64,000 nucleotides of DNA from Actinomadura macra NBRC 14102 (GTDB lineage: Bacteria; Actinomycetota; Actinomycetes; Streptosporangiales; Streptosporangiaceae): assembly GCF_001552215.1 (NCBI RefSeq), contig NZ_BCQT01000020.1, positions 1-64,000 on the forward strand, in the 5' to 3' direction. This document shows, piece by piece, positions 42,249-51,483 of this stretch. The translations under genes and the position numbers were made by a program. Below the pieces are notes generated by a model that saw only the letters and a program-made list of their open reading frames with translations, was not told where the DNA came from and did no database searches. How positions within the stretch are numbered: the first letter of the stretch is position 1; each line of letters starts with the position of its first letter.

Positions 42249-42755
42249 CTATGCGTGGCTGTGTGTGCTCGGTGGCGTTTTCGCGTCGTTGATGGCGGTG
42301 GCGGCCGTGTGGGGGTGGGGCGTGGTAACGGTGACGGTGCGGCCGTTGCTCAGCAGCAGCCGCAGGGTGGGGCCGGAGCGGACCGTGTAGCAGGTGCGTC
42401 GTGGGGTCCACCAGAAACCGAAGGCCACGTACACGGGGTGGAGGTCGATCACTTCGGCGCGCTGGATCTGGTCGAGCTGATAGGTGCAGCGTGGCCACCC
42501 GAGCGCTCCGAAGTGAATGGCGACTCCGTTGGGGCCGGCCGCCATTCTGACGCTGGATCCGGTGAGAGCGTAGAGGGCCACGCCGACGACGAAGAACAGT
42601 ATCGGCGCCAGGTCCCACCAGTTCCCGTCCGGGCCTCCACTCATGATCAGGAGCGGCAGCAGCAGTACGGCGCTGACGGTCACCAGGGGCCAGTTGGTCA
42701 CGCGGCCGGTGTAGATCGAGTTCCGGTCGGCGCCGGAGATCCCGGATGCGGTCAT
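42249..42755 (-). CDS. Two-helix membrane protein with PH-like domain
   Basis: 168 residues. Two membrane segments at about residues 21-39 and 50-66, then a beta-rich segment (GVAIHFGALGWPRCTYQLDQIQRAEVIDL) typical of bacterial PH (YdbT/DUF-like) domains. Cytoplasmic C-terminus with a His/Thr-rich end. Overlaps the GntR gene by 4 bases, so the regulator and membrane protein are made together, as in many YtrA-type pairs. Confidence 0.75.
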   Translation of the reverse strand: MTASGISGADRNSIYTGRVTNWPLVTVSAVLLLPLLIMSGGPDGNWWDLAPILFFVVGVALYALTGSSVRMAAGPNGVAIHFGALGWPRCTYQLDQIQRAEVIDLHPVYVAFGFWWTPRRTCYTVRSGPTLRLLLSNGRTVTVTTPHPHTAATAINDAKTPPSTHSHA

Positions 42756-43099
42756 GTCAGCTCCTCGATGAGGCGGATCAGTTCGGTACGGCCGAGCCCC
42801 TGGGCACGGGCGACGGCGATCAAGGCATGGGCCGCCTCGGTGACCGAGGCCAGTGGTGCACCTGCCGAGGTCACCCGGGCTCCGCGGCCCCGGCGGAACT
42901 CCAGCAGGCCCTCGTCTCTCAGCTGCCGGTAGGCGGCGAGCACGGTGTTGCGGTCGACCGACAGGGCCGCCGCCAGCTCGACGGCCGGAGGAAGCTGTTC
43001 ACCGGTGGCCAGCTCGCCCGATGCCACCCCGTGACGGACGCAGCCGGCGATCTGATGCTGTAGCGGTTCCTGGGAGGAGTGATCAACGGTCCATCTCAT
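42752..43099 (-). CDS. GntR-family regulator, YtrA subgroup
   Basis: 115 residues: a winged helix at about 10-75 (LPPAVELAAALSVDRNTVLAAYRQLRDEGLLEFRRGRG) and a short helical dimerisation tail, the size of YtrA-type repressors. ATG 43099 is one base from a perfect inverted repeat and has no Shine-Dalgarno sequence, suggesting a leaderless transcript. Expected to repress its own operon with the membrane protein. Confidence 0.88.
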   Translation of the reverse strand: MRWTVDHSSQEPLQHQIAGCVRHGVASGELATGEQLPPAVELAAALSVDRNTVLAAYRQLRDEGLLEFRRGRGARVTSAGAPLASVTEAAHALIAVARAQGLGRTELIRLIEELT

Positions 43100-43100
43100 G

Positions 43101-43137
43101 GTGCTAGTATTATTAGCACTATTCCGCGATAGGTCAA
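43101..43137 (-). promoter_or_regulatory. Leaderless promoter with YtrA-type operator
   Basis: Inverted repeat GTGCTA, seven bases, TAGCAC (43101-43119). Read leftwards, TTGACC (43137-43132) and a TAATACT box (43112-43106) form a promoter whose start would fall at or next to the A of the ATG at 43099. The operator covers the -10 box. Confidence 0.7.
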
Positions 43138-43400
43138 GCTGGCCGGTGCTCTCGACCGCGACGTTGGACCCCGCGCAACCAAGATCGATCTCAGTGATGG
43201 CCAGCGGGACCACGCGCCCGTGGGCCGCATCAGGTGTCACACGGTTTGCTATGGACGGGGGCTGCACACGCCCCGCAGGTCAGGTGAATCGCATAAAGAT
43301 ATTCAGCCTTCCGTATGGATCGGCATGTCGTATGCGGCATCCACCACGACACCGGGCAGGTCAGGTTGGAAAGCATGTCTCCTGCCGACCGGAGGTCGAG

Positions 43401-43928
43401 ATGGCGGGCGAGTCGATCTCATTGGACGATCTGATTGCACAGCAAGAGCAGCAAGGCTTGTCGAGCATTGTCGAAGCCGTCGCCGACCGACCTGATCATG
43501 TCAAGATCACGCCGTATGTCGTCGGCGTCGGTCCCCTCCGTGCCCACGCCTTTGTTGTGCCCAAGGACGCCGTTGAGTCCGTCACCGGCACCGAGGAGTC
43601 CTCTACCTGCTGCGACGGCAAGGAGTCCTCAGTTGTGGAGCTCACCTTCGCCGATCCGATTTTGAACGACGTGCTCCGGCAACTGAGCAGAGCGTTCCCA
43701 CGAGAGGCTCCCTGGAGAGCTCCACACCCTGGATCTCGTCCGCACCGGCAAGTGCGGGCAGACGGGATCTACTGCGATATCGCCTACCAGGAGTGCTTCG
43801 GCCACTGCCAGCGCGAGTACCCGTACGGCAGCAAGGAATTCAACGCGTGCGCCGATGCTTGCGGCGCTGGCTACTGGCATTGTCTCGGACATCACGGCCA
43901 CGGTCACGGCCATAGGCACGGCCACTGA
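43401..43928 (+). CDS. Orphan protein with symmetric Cys pattern and His-rich tail
   Basis: 175 residues, no family recognised. Residues 1-100 are an ordinary acidic domain (starts MAGESISLDDLIAQQEQQGL) with a Cys pair at 70-71. Residues 121-161 carry six Cys at 125, 132, 136, 150, 154 and 161, that is C-x6-C-x3-C-x13-C-x3-C-x6-C, a mirror-symmetric twin C-x3-C pattern suggesting a disulphide- or metal-stapled helical hairpin. The tail (162-175) is almost only His and Gly. ATG 43401 has GGAGG five bases upstream. No signal peptide is seen. It could be a metal-binding protein, or a precursor peptide with the first domain as leader; no modification enzyme is adjacent. Confidence 0.75.
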   Translation: MAGESISLDDLIAQQEQQGLSSIVEAVADRPDHVKITPYVVGVGPLRAHAFVVPKDAVESVTGTEESSTCCDGKESSVVELTFADPILNDVLRQLSRAFPREAPWRAPHPGSRPHRQVRADGIYCDIAYQECFGHCQREYPYGSKEFNACADACGAGYWHCLGHHGHGHGHRHGH

Positions 43929-44130
43929 CACGGGCACGGGCAGGCCACGGCCATGGGCACGGTTCAGCATCTTCCGGACCGCCACCGCCTTCATGAGGTC
44001 AGCGGTGCCGGTCCGCTGGTGAAGTCGATAGCCGCCAACGCGACGAGCGCCCTCATGTCGCTCTGGTGACGCGGCCTTACCGGGCGCCGAAAAATGGGGT
44101 GAGGAGCGCACGGTCGCGGGCATAGCGTCA

Positions 44131-44916
44131 GTGACCATGATCAGTGAGGCGAATGCGGAGGACGACCCGGGGGACGGCTGGTTCCCCGAGAGCGTGGCCG
44201 CGGGCTATGACGCCCCGGGCGGCGAGAACGCGCCTGAGGTGGTGACGCCCGCGGTGGACGTCCTCGAAGACCTGGCCGACGGCCCGGTCCTCGAGTTCGC
44301 CGTCGGCACCGGACGGATCGCGGCGCCGCTGGCCGCTCGCGGCGTGCGGGTGAGCGGCATCGAACTGAGCCGGGCGATGGCGGCGCGAATCGCGAGCAAG
44401 CCGGGCGGCGACGCCGTCAACGTGACGATCGGCGATATGACGACGGCCCGGGTGGCCGGTCGGTTCTCGCTGGTCTATCTGGTGTTCAACACCATCAGCA
44501 ACGTCACCACCCAGGACGGGCAGGTCGACGTCTTCCGCAACGCGGCCGCGCACCTGCGGCCGGGCGGGCTGTTCCTCGTCGAGGTGGGTCTGCCGGACCT
44601 GCGTCGCCTACCGCCCGGGCAGGACACCGTCCCGTTCGCAGTGTCACCCGGCGCCGACGGCGACGGCTATGTCGGGTTCGACCAGTACGACGTCGTCACG
44701 CAGGAGTTCACGTCGAACCACGTCACTGTGTCAGGGGACGGGACAGGGGAGTTCCGCCGCATTCCCTTCCGGTATGCCTGGCCGGCCGAGATGGACCTCA
44801 TGGCGCGCATCGCCGGATTGAGGCTGAAGTACCGCTGGGCGGGTTGGGACCGCTCGGAGCTCACGGCCGAGAGCACCAAACATGTGTCGATCTGGGAGAC
44901 GGACCCGAGCACGTGA
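44131..44916 (+). CDS. Class I SAM-dependent methyltransferase
   Basis: 261 residues. SAM motif I LEFAVGTGRIAAPLA near residue 50, acidic end of beta 2 SGIELS, motif II IGDMTT, then LVYLVFNTISN and a C-terminal substrate region. GTG 44131 or ATG 44137 may be the start; no good ribosome binding site precedes either. Substrate unknown; flanking genes are not co-oriented. Confidence 0.85.
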   Translation: MTMISEANAEDDPGDGWFPESVAAGYDAPGGENAPEVVTPAVDVLEDLADGPVLEFAVGTGRIAAPLAARGVRVSGIELSRAMAARIASKPGGDAVNVTIGDMTTARVAGRFSLVYLVFNTISNVTTQDGQVDVFRNAAAHLRPGGLFLVEVGLPDLRRLPPGQDTVPFAVSPGADGDGYVGFDQYDVVTQEFTSNHVTVSGDGTGEFRRIPFRYAWPAEMDLMARIAGLRLKYRWAGWDRSELTAESTKHVSIWETDPST

Positions 44917-45122
44917 CGGTATGCCGCGGATGAAATCTGCCAGCTCCCGCGCGACGCGGGGGCAGTCCTCGAATGCGGCGTGGCTGTCTTGTTGAGTAGG
45001 TCGCCAGGACGGCGGTGTCGGCGCTGCGCAAATGCCTGTGGGCTGAGTGCGTTCCCCCGAGCCTCGTGGGGTCCCGAGGATCTCGACAGAGTAGGGCCGA
45101 TTACTGAGTGGTGCGCGGCGCG
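44917..45122 (-). other. Possible decayed coding fragment
   Basis: On the minus strand one frame reads SHAAFEDCPRVARELADFI then RGIP near 44935-45000, which looks like the C-terminal helix of a hydrolase-type protein but has no start or body. No other feature is seen in the gap. Confidence 0.25.
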
Positions 45123-45800
45123 TCAGGTGGGTGCAGGGTGGCCGGGCAGCAGGTGCTCCAGGGCCGAGACGGCGTGGGCGCGGTGGAGGTCGAGGATGCG
45201 GAGGGCCTCGTCCGTGTCGCGGTGGCGGAGGGCGTCGAGGGTGGCCCGGTGTTCGGCGATGACGCGTGCCCGGTTGTCGCCGTCGGCGTAGTAGATGGAG
45301 CGGTAGGCGTCGGTGGCGTCCCAGAGGGTGGCGATCAGACGGGTCAGCCGGGGCATGCCCGCGTACTCGAACAGCGTCATGTGGAAGTTGCGGTTGGCTG
45401 CGGCCATGGTGAGCACATCGGTGTCGGCGGCGGCGCGCTCCACCTCGTCCTGGGCGCGCTCCAGTTCTTGTAGCTGTTCGAGTGTGAGGTGGGTGACGGC
45501 CTGGCGGATCGCCTCTCCTTCCAGGAGTTCCCGTATCCGGTACACCTCGCGCAGATCGTCCAGGGACAGTTCTTCGACGAAGTAGCCGCGGTGGGCGTGA
45601 TAGGTGACCAGCCCCTCGCCCTGGAGGGTTTTGAGGGCTTCGCGTAGCGGGACGCGGCTGACGCCGAGTTCCTCGGCGATCGCGTCCTGCCGGACCGGCG
45701 CGCCGGGACGGAACCGGCCGGTGGTGATGGCGCGCCGGAGTTCGGTCAGGACGAACTCCTGTGCCGTCGGTGGCCTGCGATGTCCCTCGGCCGGGTTCAT
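45123..45800 (-). CDS. GntR-family regulator, FCD subgroup (second catabolic cluster)
   Basis: 225 residues. Winged helix at about 12-75 (AIAEELGVSRVPLREALKTLQGEGLV), FCD domain with the pattern NRNFHMTLFEYAG and EHRATLDALRHRD. Overlaps the CoA transferase gene by 4 bases and so is produced with it. Likely controls the divergent transcripts at 47.1 kb, where an AT-rich palindrome lies. Confidence 0.88.
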   Translation of the reverse strand: MNPAEGHRRPPTAQEFVLTELRRAITTGRFRPGAPVRQDAIAEELGVSRVPLREALKTLQGEGLVTYHAHRGYFVEELSLDDLREVYRIRELLEGEAIRQAVTHLTLEQLQELERAQDEVERAAADTDVLTMAAANRNFHMTLFEYAGMPRLTRLIATLWDATDAYRSIYYADGDNRARVIAEHRATLDALRHRDTDEALRILDLHRAHAVSALEHLLPGHPAPT

Positions 45801-47032
45801 CGGCCCAATATCTCACGGACCCATACGCCGTGCTCTCCCAGGCCAGGTGGCGCCAGCCGGTAGCGCGCCGGGGTGGCGCCGAGCCGGATCGGGTTGGCGA
45901 CCTGGGGCACGCGTTCCCCGCGTCTGGGATCGTCCAACTGGACGATCGGCTCCAGCCCGAGGCTCGCGCCGAGGTCGCAGGCCGCCGCGAGGTCGTTGAT
46001 GGGGCCGCACGGCACTCCCGCTGAGGTGAGCGCCGCGCACCAGGAGTCGGCCGGACGTCGCGCGAGAGTCTGGGACAGGGCGGCGGCAAGCGGCTCGCGG
46101 GCGGCGACCCGGCCGGAGTTGGTGGCGAACCGCGGATCTCGGGCGAGATCGTCCCGTTCCAGAACCGCGCACAGCGCGCGGAACTGGCGGTCGTTCCCAG
46201 CGGCGATGACCATCGGACGATCGGCGGCCTCGAACACCTCGTACGGGACGATGCTCGGGTGCCGGTTGCCCAGGGCCCGCGGCACCACCCCGCTGGTGAC
46301 GTAGGCCGAGGCCTGGCTGGTCAGCGCCGAGAGCAGCGAGGTCAGCAGCGAGACCTCGACCCGCTGCCCCTGGCCGGTGCGGTCGCGGTACCGCAGCCCG
46401 GCCAGCAGACCCGCCACCGCATGCAGTCCCGTGATCACGTCGACGAGCGCCACGCCGGTCTTGACCGGGCCACCCTCCGGTTCGCCGGTGACGCTCATCA
46501 GGCCGCCGACCGCCTGTACGACGAGGTCGTAGCCGGGCAGGTCGGCGCCCTTGCCGGTGCCGAACCCGGTGATGGAGCAGTAGACCAGCCCGGGATTGAG
46601 CTCCGCCGCCTGCGCATGGCCGAGGCCGAGCCGTTCCATCGTGCCGGGACGGAAGTTCTCGATGAGCACGTCCGCGCGGGCGACCAGCGCACGGGCGACT
46701 TCTAGATCACCAGGATCCCGCAGGTCCAGCGCGATGGACCGCTTGTTGCGGTTGAGGCCGAGAAAGTACGTCGCCTCGCCGTCCGCGTACGGTGGCCCCC
46801 ACGAACGCGTGTCGTCGCCCCTCCCGGGGCGCTCGACCTTGACGACCTCCGCGCCGAGGTCGGCCAGCAGCATCGTCGCGTACGGTCCGGCCAGCACGCG
46901 GGTGAAGTCGGCGACGAGCAGCCCGGCGAGCGCGCCGGCCCCGGCCCCGGCGTCGCTCGAATCGCCGATACCGCCTGAATCGGTCACATCGCCTGCGCCG
47001 CCGCAAGCGCGATCATCGCCGGTGACTTCCAT
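45797..47032 (-). CDS. CaiB/BaiF-family CoA transferase
   Basis: 411 residues. VADFTRVLAGPYATMLLADLGAEVVKVERPG and FRPGTMERLGLGHA are typical; the nucleophilic Asp is in ADLPGYDLVVQA. An Ala/Gly/Asp-rich N-terminal extension of about 35 residues precedes the domain, so a downstream start is possible. Divergent from the glutaryl-CoA-dehydrogenase-like gene; the pair probably activates a dicarboxylic acid and then oxidises it. Confidence 0.9.
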   Translation of the reverse strand: MEVTGDDRACGGAGDVTDSGGIGDSSDAGAGAGALAGLLVADFTRVLAGPYATMLLADLGAEVVKVERPGRGDDTRSWGPPYADGEATYFLGLNRNKRSIALDLRDPGDLEVARALVARADVLIENFRPGTMERLGLGHAQAAELNPGLVYCSITGFGTGKGADLPGYDLVVQAVGGLMSVTGEPEGGPVKTGVALVDVITGLHAVAGLLAGLRYRDRTGQGQRVEVSLLTSLLSALTSQASAYVTSGVVPRALGNRHPSIVPYEVFEAADRPMVIAAGNDRQFRALCAVLERDDLARDPRFATNSGRVAAREPLAAALSQTLARRPADSWCAALTSAGVPCGPINDLAAACDLGASLGLEPIVQLDDPRRGERVPQVANPIRLGATPARYRLAPPGLGEHGVWVREILGR

Positions 47033-47127
47033 CCGTGTAGCTCCAGCCGCGTCGGGCCGAGGACCTTCCGCAGTCCGCCGACCGAGATCTTCCCCACCTG
47101 TTGGCCGGGACCCTAGGTCAGGTAACT

Positions 47128-47160
47128 TGGATAATCAATACTGGATCCAAAATTAAATCC
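47128..47160. promoter_or_regulatory. AT-rich divergent promoter with palindrome
   Basis: The stretch TTGGATAATCAATAC is followed by the palindrome TGGATCCA (47142-47149) and an AT run up to the start region of 47178. GGATAAT may be the -10 of the rightward promoter. A plausible target of the FCD regulator at 45123. Confidence 0.45.
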
Positions 47161-47177
47161 ATGATGGAGTGTGCGCC

Positions 47178-48356
47178 GTGAACACACCACAACCGGTCCA
47201 CCCGTCCGCGCTGTTCGCCGTGGACGGTCTGCTGACCGACGAAGAACGCGAGATCCGTCAGACCGTGCGCCGGATGTGCGACGACGAACTGCGCCCCCAT
47301 CTGGCCGGGTGGTTCGACAAGGGCCGGTTCCCCGCACGGGAACTGGCCAGGCGGTTCGGATCCATGGGACTGCTCGGCATGCACCTCAAAGGTCACGGCT
47401 GCGCGGGGCTCGGCGCCGTCGCGTACGGCCTGGCCTGCCTCGAACTGGAGGCGGCCGACTCCGGCCTGCGCAGCCTCGTGTCCGTGCAGGGCTCGCTCGC
47501 GATGTACGCGATCTGGCGGTACGGGAGCGAGGAGCAGAAGCGGGAGTGGCTGCCCCCGATGGCGGCCGGGGAGCGCATCGGGTGCTTCGGTCTCACCGAA
47601 CCCGACGCCGGCTCCGACCCCGCCGGGATGCGCACCCGCGCCAGGCGCGACGGCGGCGACTGGGTGCTCGACGGAACCAAGATGTGGATCACGAACGGGG
47701 CGATCGCCGACGTCGCCGTGGTGTGGGCACGGACCGATGACGGGATCCGCGGCTTCCTCGTCCCGGCCACGACCCCCGGCTTCACCGCGCACGACGTCGG
47801 CGGCAAGCTCTCACTCCGCGCCAGCGTGACCAGCGAACTGATCCTGGACGGCGTCCGGCTGCCCGCCGACGCCGCGCTCCCCGACGCCCTCGGCCTGGCC
47901 GGCCCGCTTCAGTGCCTGAGCGAGGCACGCCTCGGGATCATCTTCGGCTCGCTGGGCGCCGCACTCGACTGTCTGGAAACGACCATCGCCTACGCCCTCG
48001 AACGCGAGATCTTCGGCCGCCGGCTGGCCTCCTTCCAGCTCACCCAGGAGAAGCTCGCCGACGCCGCACTGGAACTGGGCAAGGGCCTGCTGCTGGCGAT
48101 CCATCTCGGTCGTCTCAAGGAGTCCGGCGCCCTGAGCCCGGAACAGGTCAGCGCCGGCAAACTCAACAACGTCCGCGAGGCCCTCACCATCGCCCGCACC
48201 TGCCGTACCGTCCTCGGTGCCAACGGCATCACCCTGGAATACCCCGTGATGCGGCACATGGCGAACCTCGAATCGGTGCTCACCTACGAAGGAACCTCCG
48301 AGATCCACACTCTCGTCGTCGGCCGAGCGCTCACCGGCCTGCAAGCGTTCCGGTGA
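47178..48356 (+). CDS. Glutaryl-CoA-dehydrogenase-like acyl-CoA dehydrogenase
   Basis: 392 residues. FAD signature FGLTEPDAGSDPAG, then KMWITNG, and the C-terminal catalytic-Glu motif TYEGTSEIHTL. The Arg-rich SEARLGIIFGSLGAA helix resembles glutaryl-CoA dehydrogenases, which oxidise and decarboxylate glutaryl-CoA to crotonyl-CoA; specificity is not proven. GTG 47178 is chosen with GGAG eight bases upstream; an in-frame GTG lies at 47169. Confidence 0.9.
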   Translation: MNTPQPVHPSALFAVDGLLTDEEREIRQTVRRMCDDELRPHLAGWFDKGRFPARELARRFGSMGLLGMHLKGHGCAGLGAVAYGLACLELEAADSGLRSLVSVQGSLAMYAIWRYGSEEQKREWLPPMAAGERIGCFGLTEPDAGSDPAGMRTRARRDGGDWVLDGTKMWITNGAIADVAVVWARTDDGIRGFLVPATTPGFTAHDVGGKLSLRASVTSELILDGVRLPADAALPDALGLAGPLQCLSEARLGIIFGSLGAALDCLETTIAYALEREIFGRRLASFQLTQEKLADAALELGKGLLLAIHLGRLKESGALSPEQVSAGKLNNVREALTIARTCRTVLGANGITLEYPVMRHMANLESVLTYEGTSEIHTLVVGRALTGLQAFR

Positions 48357-48510
48357 ACGCCTGACGGTGCCCGCCGCCGAGAAGGCCTGCCCGGAAAGCC
48401 GAAATCTGACGTCAGGCTCCCTGGTTGCCTTACGCCGCGCCGGCCGAGGTCCGGCGGAGGTCCGGGTGCGGGGCGTGGGTGCTGGGGGTTCGCGGTCCGG
48501 TGCTTGGCCG

Positions 48511-49785
48511 TCAGTTCGCGAGGACCGATCGTGCGATGGCCCGGATCTCCTCGTCGGTGAGCAACCGTCCCAGGGCGTCGAGTTCCGCGCGACACCGCTC
48601 CACGATGGCCGGCACCAGCGCCGGATCCGCGTCGATGCCAAGCCCGTGCAGGGTCGCCGCGGTCGTCCGCGGCCCGCTCTGCGGGGTCAACGGCACCCGG
48701 CGCTCGTTGCCGACCAAAGCCGGCTCGACGCAGTTGTGCAGCAGCGGATCCACCTCGTACTCCACGGTGACCCAGTCGCCGCCGCCCCAGCAGAACGCGT
48801 CCCGGCCGGTGATCGGCTGGTTCAGCGCCGGCATGTGGCCGGTCAGCTCGGCGCCCGCTCGGGCCAGCTCGGTCAGCGCGTTGAGCCGGATGCCCGTGCG
48901 CACCCCGTACAGCGCCTCGAAGGCGGCCGCGGTCGCGGCGAGATCGGCGTTACCCGGGCCGCCGCAGTACCCGTTCACCGACGACTCCACCACGGCCGCA
49001 CCGGCCCGCGCCGCGGCCACCGCGCACGCGACCCCGAGCCCGAAGGTGTTGTGCGGGTGGACCCCGACCTCAAGGTCCGGCGCGGCCGACCTGGTCGCGT
49101 GGACGAGCCGTCCGAACGCCTCCGGCCCGACCGCGCCCGGACCGTCGAACAGGGCGATCTCGCCCGCGCCCGCGCCGGCCATGGCCGCCACCGTCTCGGC
49201 GAGCATCTCGTCCGTCAGATAGGACACCATCGTGAACGCGGCGGTGACCCGGAGCCGCTGCGCGCGGGCGTGCTCCACCACCGCGATCGCTCGTCCGACG
49301 ACCTCTTCCCGGGACGCCGGCACAGGTGGGTCATAGATTCCGGACGCTGGGCCGAATCCGGGCACGGACACCTGCACGGCGTCGAATCCGATGTCCCGCG
49401 CCAGATCGACGCCGTCCATGGTGGACACGAACGGGCAGGCCACCGTGCAGTCCGGCTGCTCTTGTTTGATCACTGCCAGGTCGGCCCGGAGCGCATCGGG
49501 GTCACGGCCCGGCCCCGAGGTCACGATCTCCGGCACGCCCGAGCGGGCCAGCAGCCGCAGGAACGCGGTCTTCGCCTCGCGAGTCGCCACCACCCCGGGC
49601 ATCGACTCGATCGCGCGGATGGAAGTGTCGCGCAACCGGACGCGTTCGGGCAGCACACCGGTCACCGCCGTATCCCGGTTTCCCGGAGCCACCGACCACC
49701 GGCCGGGTGCGTACGCGCCGGCCGTCCTCGACCGGCCGATGTCCGCGCGGATCCGTTCGACCTGCGCCTCGGTCAGATCGTCCAC
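48511..49785 (-). CDS. HMG-CoA-lyase-like DRE-TIM enzyme
   Basis: 424 residues, about 120 longer than HMG-CoA lyases. The barrel starts RLRDTSIRAIESMPG (the divalent-metal Asp and the Arg in the R-D-x-x-x-R context) and has the metal motif VGVHPHNTFGLG (H-x-H-N) followed by VESSVNGYCGGPGNADL, as in carboxyl-/acyl-transferases of the HMGL-like family. The C-terminal 100 residues form an extra helical part as in longer homologues. GTG 49785 has GGGGAGGGCGG upstream. Could cleave a 3-hydroxy-acyl-CoA, or condense an acyl-CoA with a 2-oxo acid. Confidence 0.82.
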   Translation of the reverse strand: MDDLTEAQVERIRADIGRSRTAGAYAPGRWSVAPGNRDTAVTGVLPERVRLRDTSIRAIESMPGVVATREAKTAFLRLLARSGVPEIVTSGPGRDPDALRADLAVIKQEQPDCTVACPFVSTMDGVDLARDIGFDAVQVSVPGFGPASGIYDPPVPASREEVVGRAIAVVEHARAQRLRVTAAFTMVSYLTDEMLAETVAAMAGAGAGEIALFDGPGAVGPEAFGRLVHATRSAAPDLEVGVHPHNTFGLGVACAVAAARAGAAVVESSVNGYCGGPGNADLAATAAAFEALYGVRTGIRLNALTELARAGAELTGHMPALNQPITGRDAFCWGGGDWVTVEYEVDPLLHNCVEPALVGNERRVPLTPQSGPRTTAATLHGLGIDADPALVPAIVERCRAELDALGRLLTDEEIRAIARSVLAN

Positions 49786-49787
49786 GG

Positions 49788-51172
49788 CTACCGCCCTCCC
49801 CGGCCGGTGAGCTCCCCGATCACCTCGGCGAACAACGTGCCGTGCAATGCCACATCGGACTCGGCCGTCATCGGCGACATCAGCGCCGCGCCGCTCATCC
49901 CGTTGAGCACGATGCCCCGATTGGCCAGGTAGAGCCACAACGCGTCGCGAACCGACGAACCGACACGCGGATACAACTGCCCGGCGTTGCGCGGCGGAAC
50001 CGGTGTGAAGGCGTACGAGACGCGACCTCCGAGCCGTCCGACATGCCACGGCAGGTCGTGCCGGGCGATGACCGCCGAGACATCACGCGCATAGCGTTCG
50101 GCCAGGCGGTTCATGTGGGCGTAGGTCCCCTCGGTCATCACCTCACCGAGGACCGCGCGCATCGCGCGCACGCCAGCGGCCCGCCCGCCATGGTGCTGCC
50201 GAGACCGCCGTCCCCGTCCCTGGTGTAGCGCGCCGCAGCGGCGGCCACCGCGTCGGACATCCCGTACACCCCGGCCGGGATGCCGCCCGCGATGCACTTG
50301 CCCATGGTGATCAGGTCGGGGTCCAGACCGAGTTCCCGGACGCAGCCGCCCGGACCGGCCGGGATCGTCTGCGTCTCATCGATGATCAACAGAGTGCCGG
50401 TACGACGGGTGAGGTCGCGCAGGCCGGCGTGGAACCCCGGCTCCGGCCAGATCACCGCGCCGCCGTTGGTCAACACCGGTTCGGCGAGCACCGCGGCGAC
50501 GTCGCCCGGGGCGAGTGCCCGTTCGAGCGCGTCGAGGTCGTTGAACTCCACGACCTTCGTCGTCTGCCGGACGTCCACGCCGTTGGGCTCGACGCCGGGC
50601 TCCGGTACCACGCCGTCCGCGGTCAGCACGGCGGCCGTCTGTTCCAGCGACCCGTGGTAGGCGCGGTTGAACATCAGGATCCGCTGCCGTCCGGTCGCCA
50701 CCTTGGCCAGCAGCAGGGCGAACCGGTTGGCGTCCGTCGCCGACACGGTGAACTGCCAGAACGGCAGACCGAAGCGGTGCCGCAGTTCCTCGGCCACCGC
50801 CACGTGGTCCTCGTTCGGCCAAAGGGTGACGCTGCCCCGGACGAGCTGGTCCCGCACCGCCGCCACGACCGCGGGATGGTTGTGCCCCCACAGCGCCGCC
50901 GTGCCGGCCAGCCCGAAGTCGGCGTACTCATGCCCGTCGATGTCGTACAGGCGGGTGCCCTCCGCACGGTCCACCATCAGCGGCACCGGCGGAGGGAACT
51001 GGCTGATCCAATGCTGGGGGGTGCCGTGCACCTGGGAACGGCGCGCCCGCTCGTGTAGCGCCACAGCCCGCGGACGGGCCTCGATCCACCTGGCGCGTTC
51101 CCCGTCCAGCAGCGCGGCGAGCCGGTCCGGATCGATTCCCGCCGGCAGCGCGTTCGGCTGGTCGCTCGTCAT
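49788..51172 (-). pseudogene. Class III aminotransferase interrupted by a frameshift
   Basis: Frame one (51172 to about 50175) gives 330 residues of a glutamate-1-semialdehyde-aminomutase-like enzyme: PLP phosphate and ring motifs, IIDETQT, and the Schiff-base Lys in ITMGKCIAGGIPAG. Near 50171-50175 the frame is lost after GSTMAGGPLA. Reading resumes one frame over (VRAMRAVLGEVMTEGTYAHMN) and continues correctly to the stop at 49788. Inserting a single base at CTGGCG-TGCGCG restores one protein. ATG 51172 follows GGAGGGTG. Either a real inactivating deletion or an assembly error in a GC-rich run. Confidence 0.85.
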
Positions 51173-51483
51173 CACCCTCCCCAGATGATCGTCAAGTGGC
51201 TGGTAGGTGGTCCAGCACACCGGGTCGGGGCCACCGGATGGCGTACCGTCGGCGCCCAGCCGTCCCCTGTTGCGGCGACCTCCCGGGCACCCAGGAGCAG
51301 CCGTCGCCGCCCAGGCACATCATCAGCCGTGCGCAACGCGTACCAGCTCGACGTCGACGGTCGCGCTCACCAACGGCCGGACCTCGTCGCCCACCGTGAC
51401 GCCGAGCGGGTCGACGCACCCGAGCAGCGCCGACCCGGCCCGGGAGAGGGACGGCTCGGCCCCGGGCCGCGCCGTCCCGCCCG
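51173..51483. other. Gap with possible remnant
   Basis: About 310 bases between the aminotransferase and the LLM gene. A minus-strand frame from 51483 to a TGA at 51323 reads LLGCVDPLGVTVGDEVRPL and then VSATVDVELVRVAHG, coding-like but without a start; it may be a relic of an enzyme C-terminus. Nothing else is seen. Confidence 0.3.

Noticed and set aside
43840..43990. Short GGCACGGGCACGG-like repeats as a CRISPR or minisatellite
   Set aside because: They encode the His-Gly tail of the 43401 protein and run a few bases beyond; there is no repeat-spacer structure.
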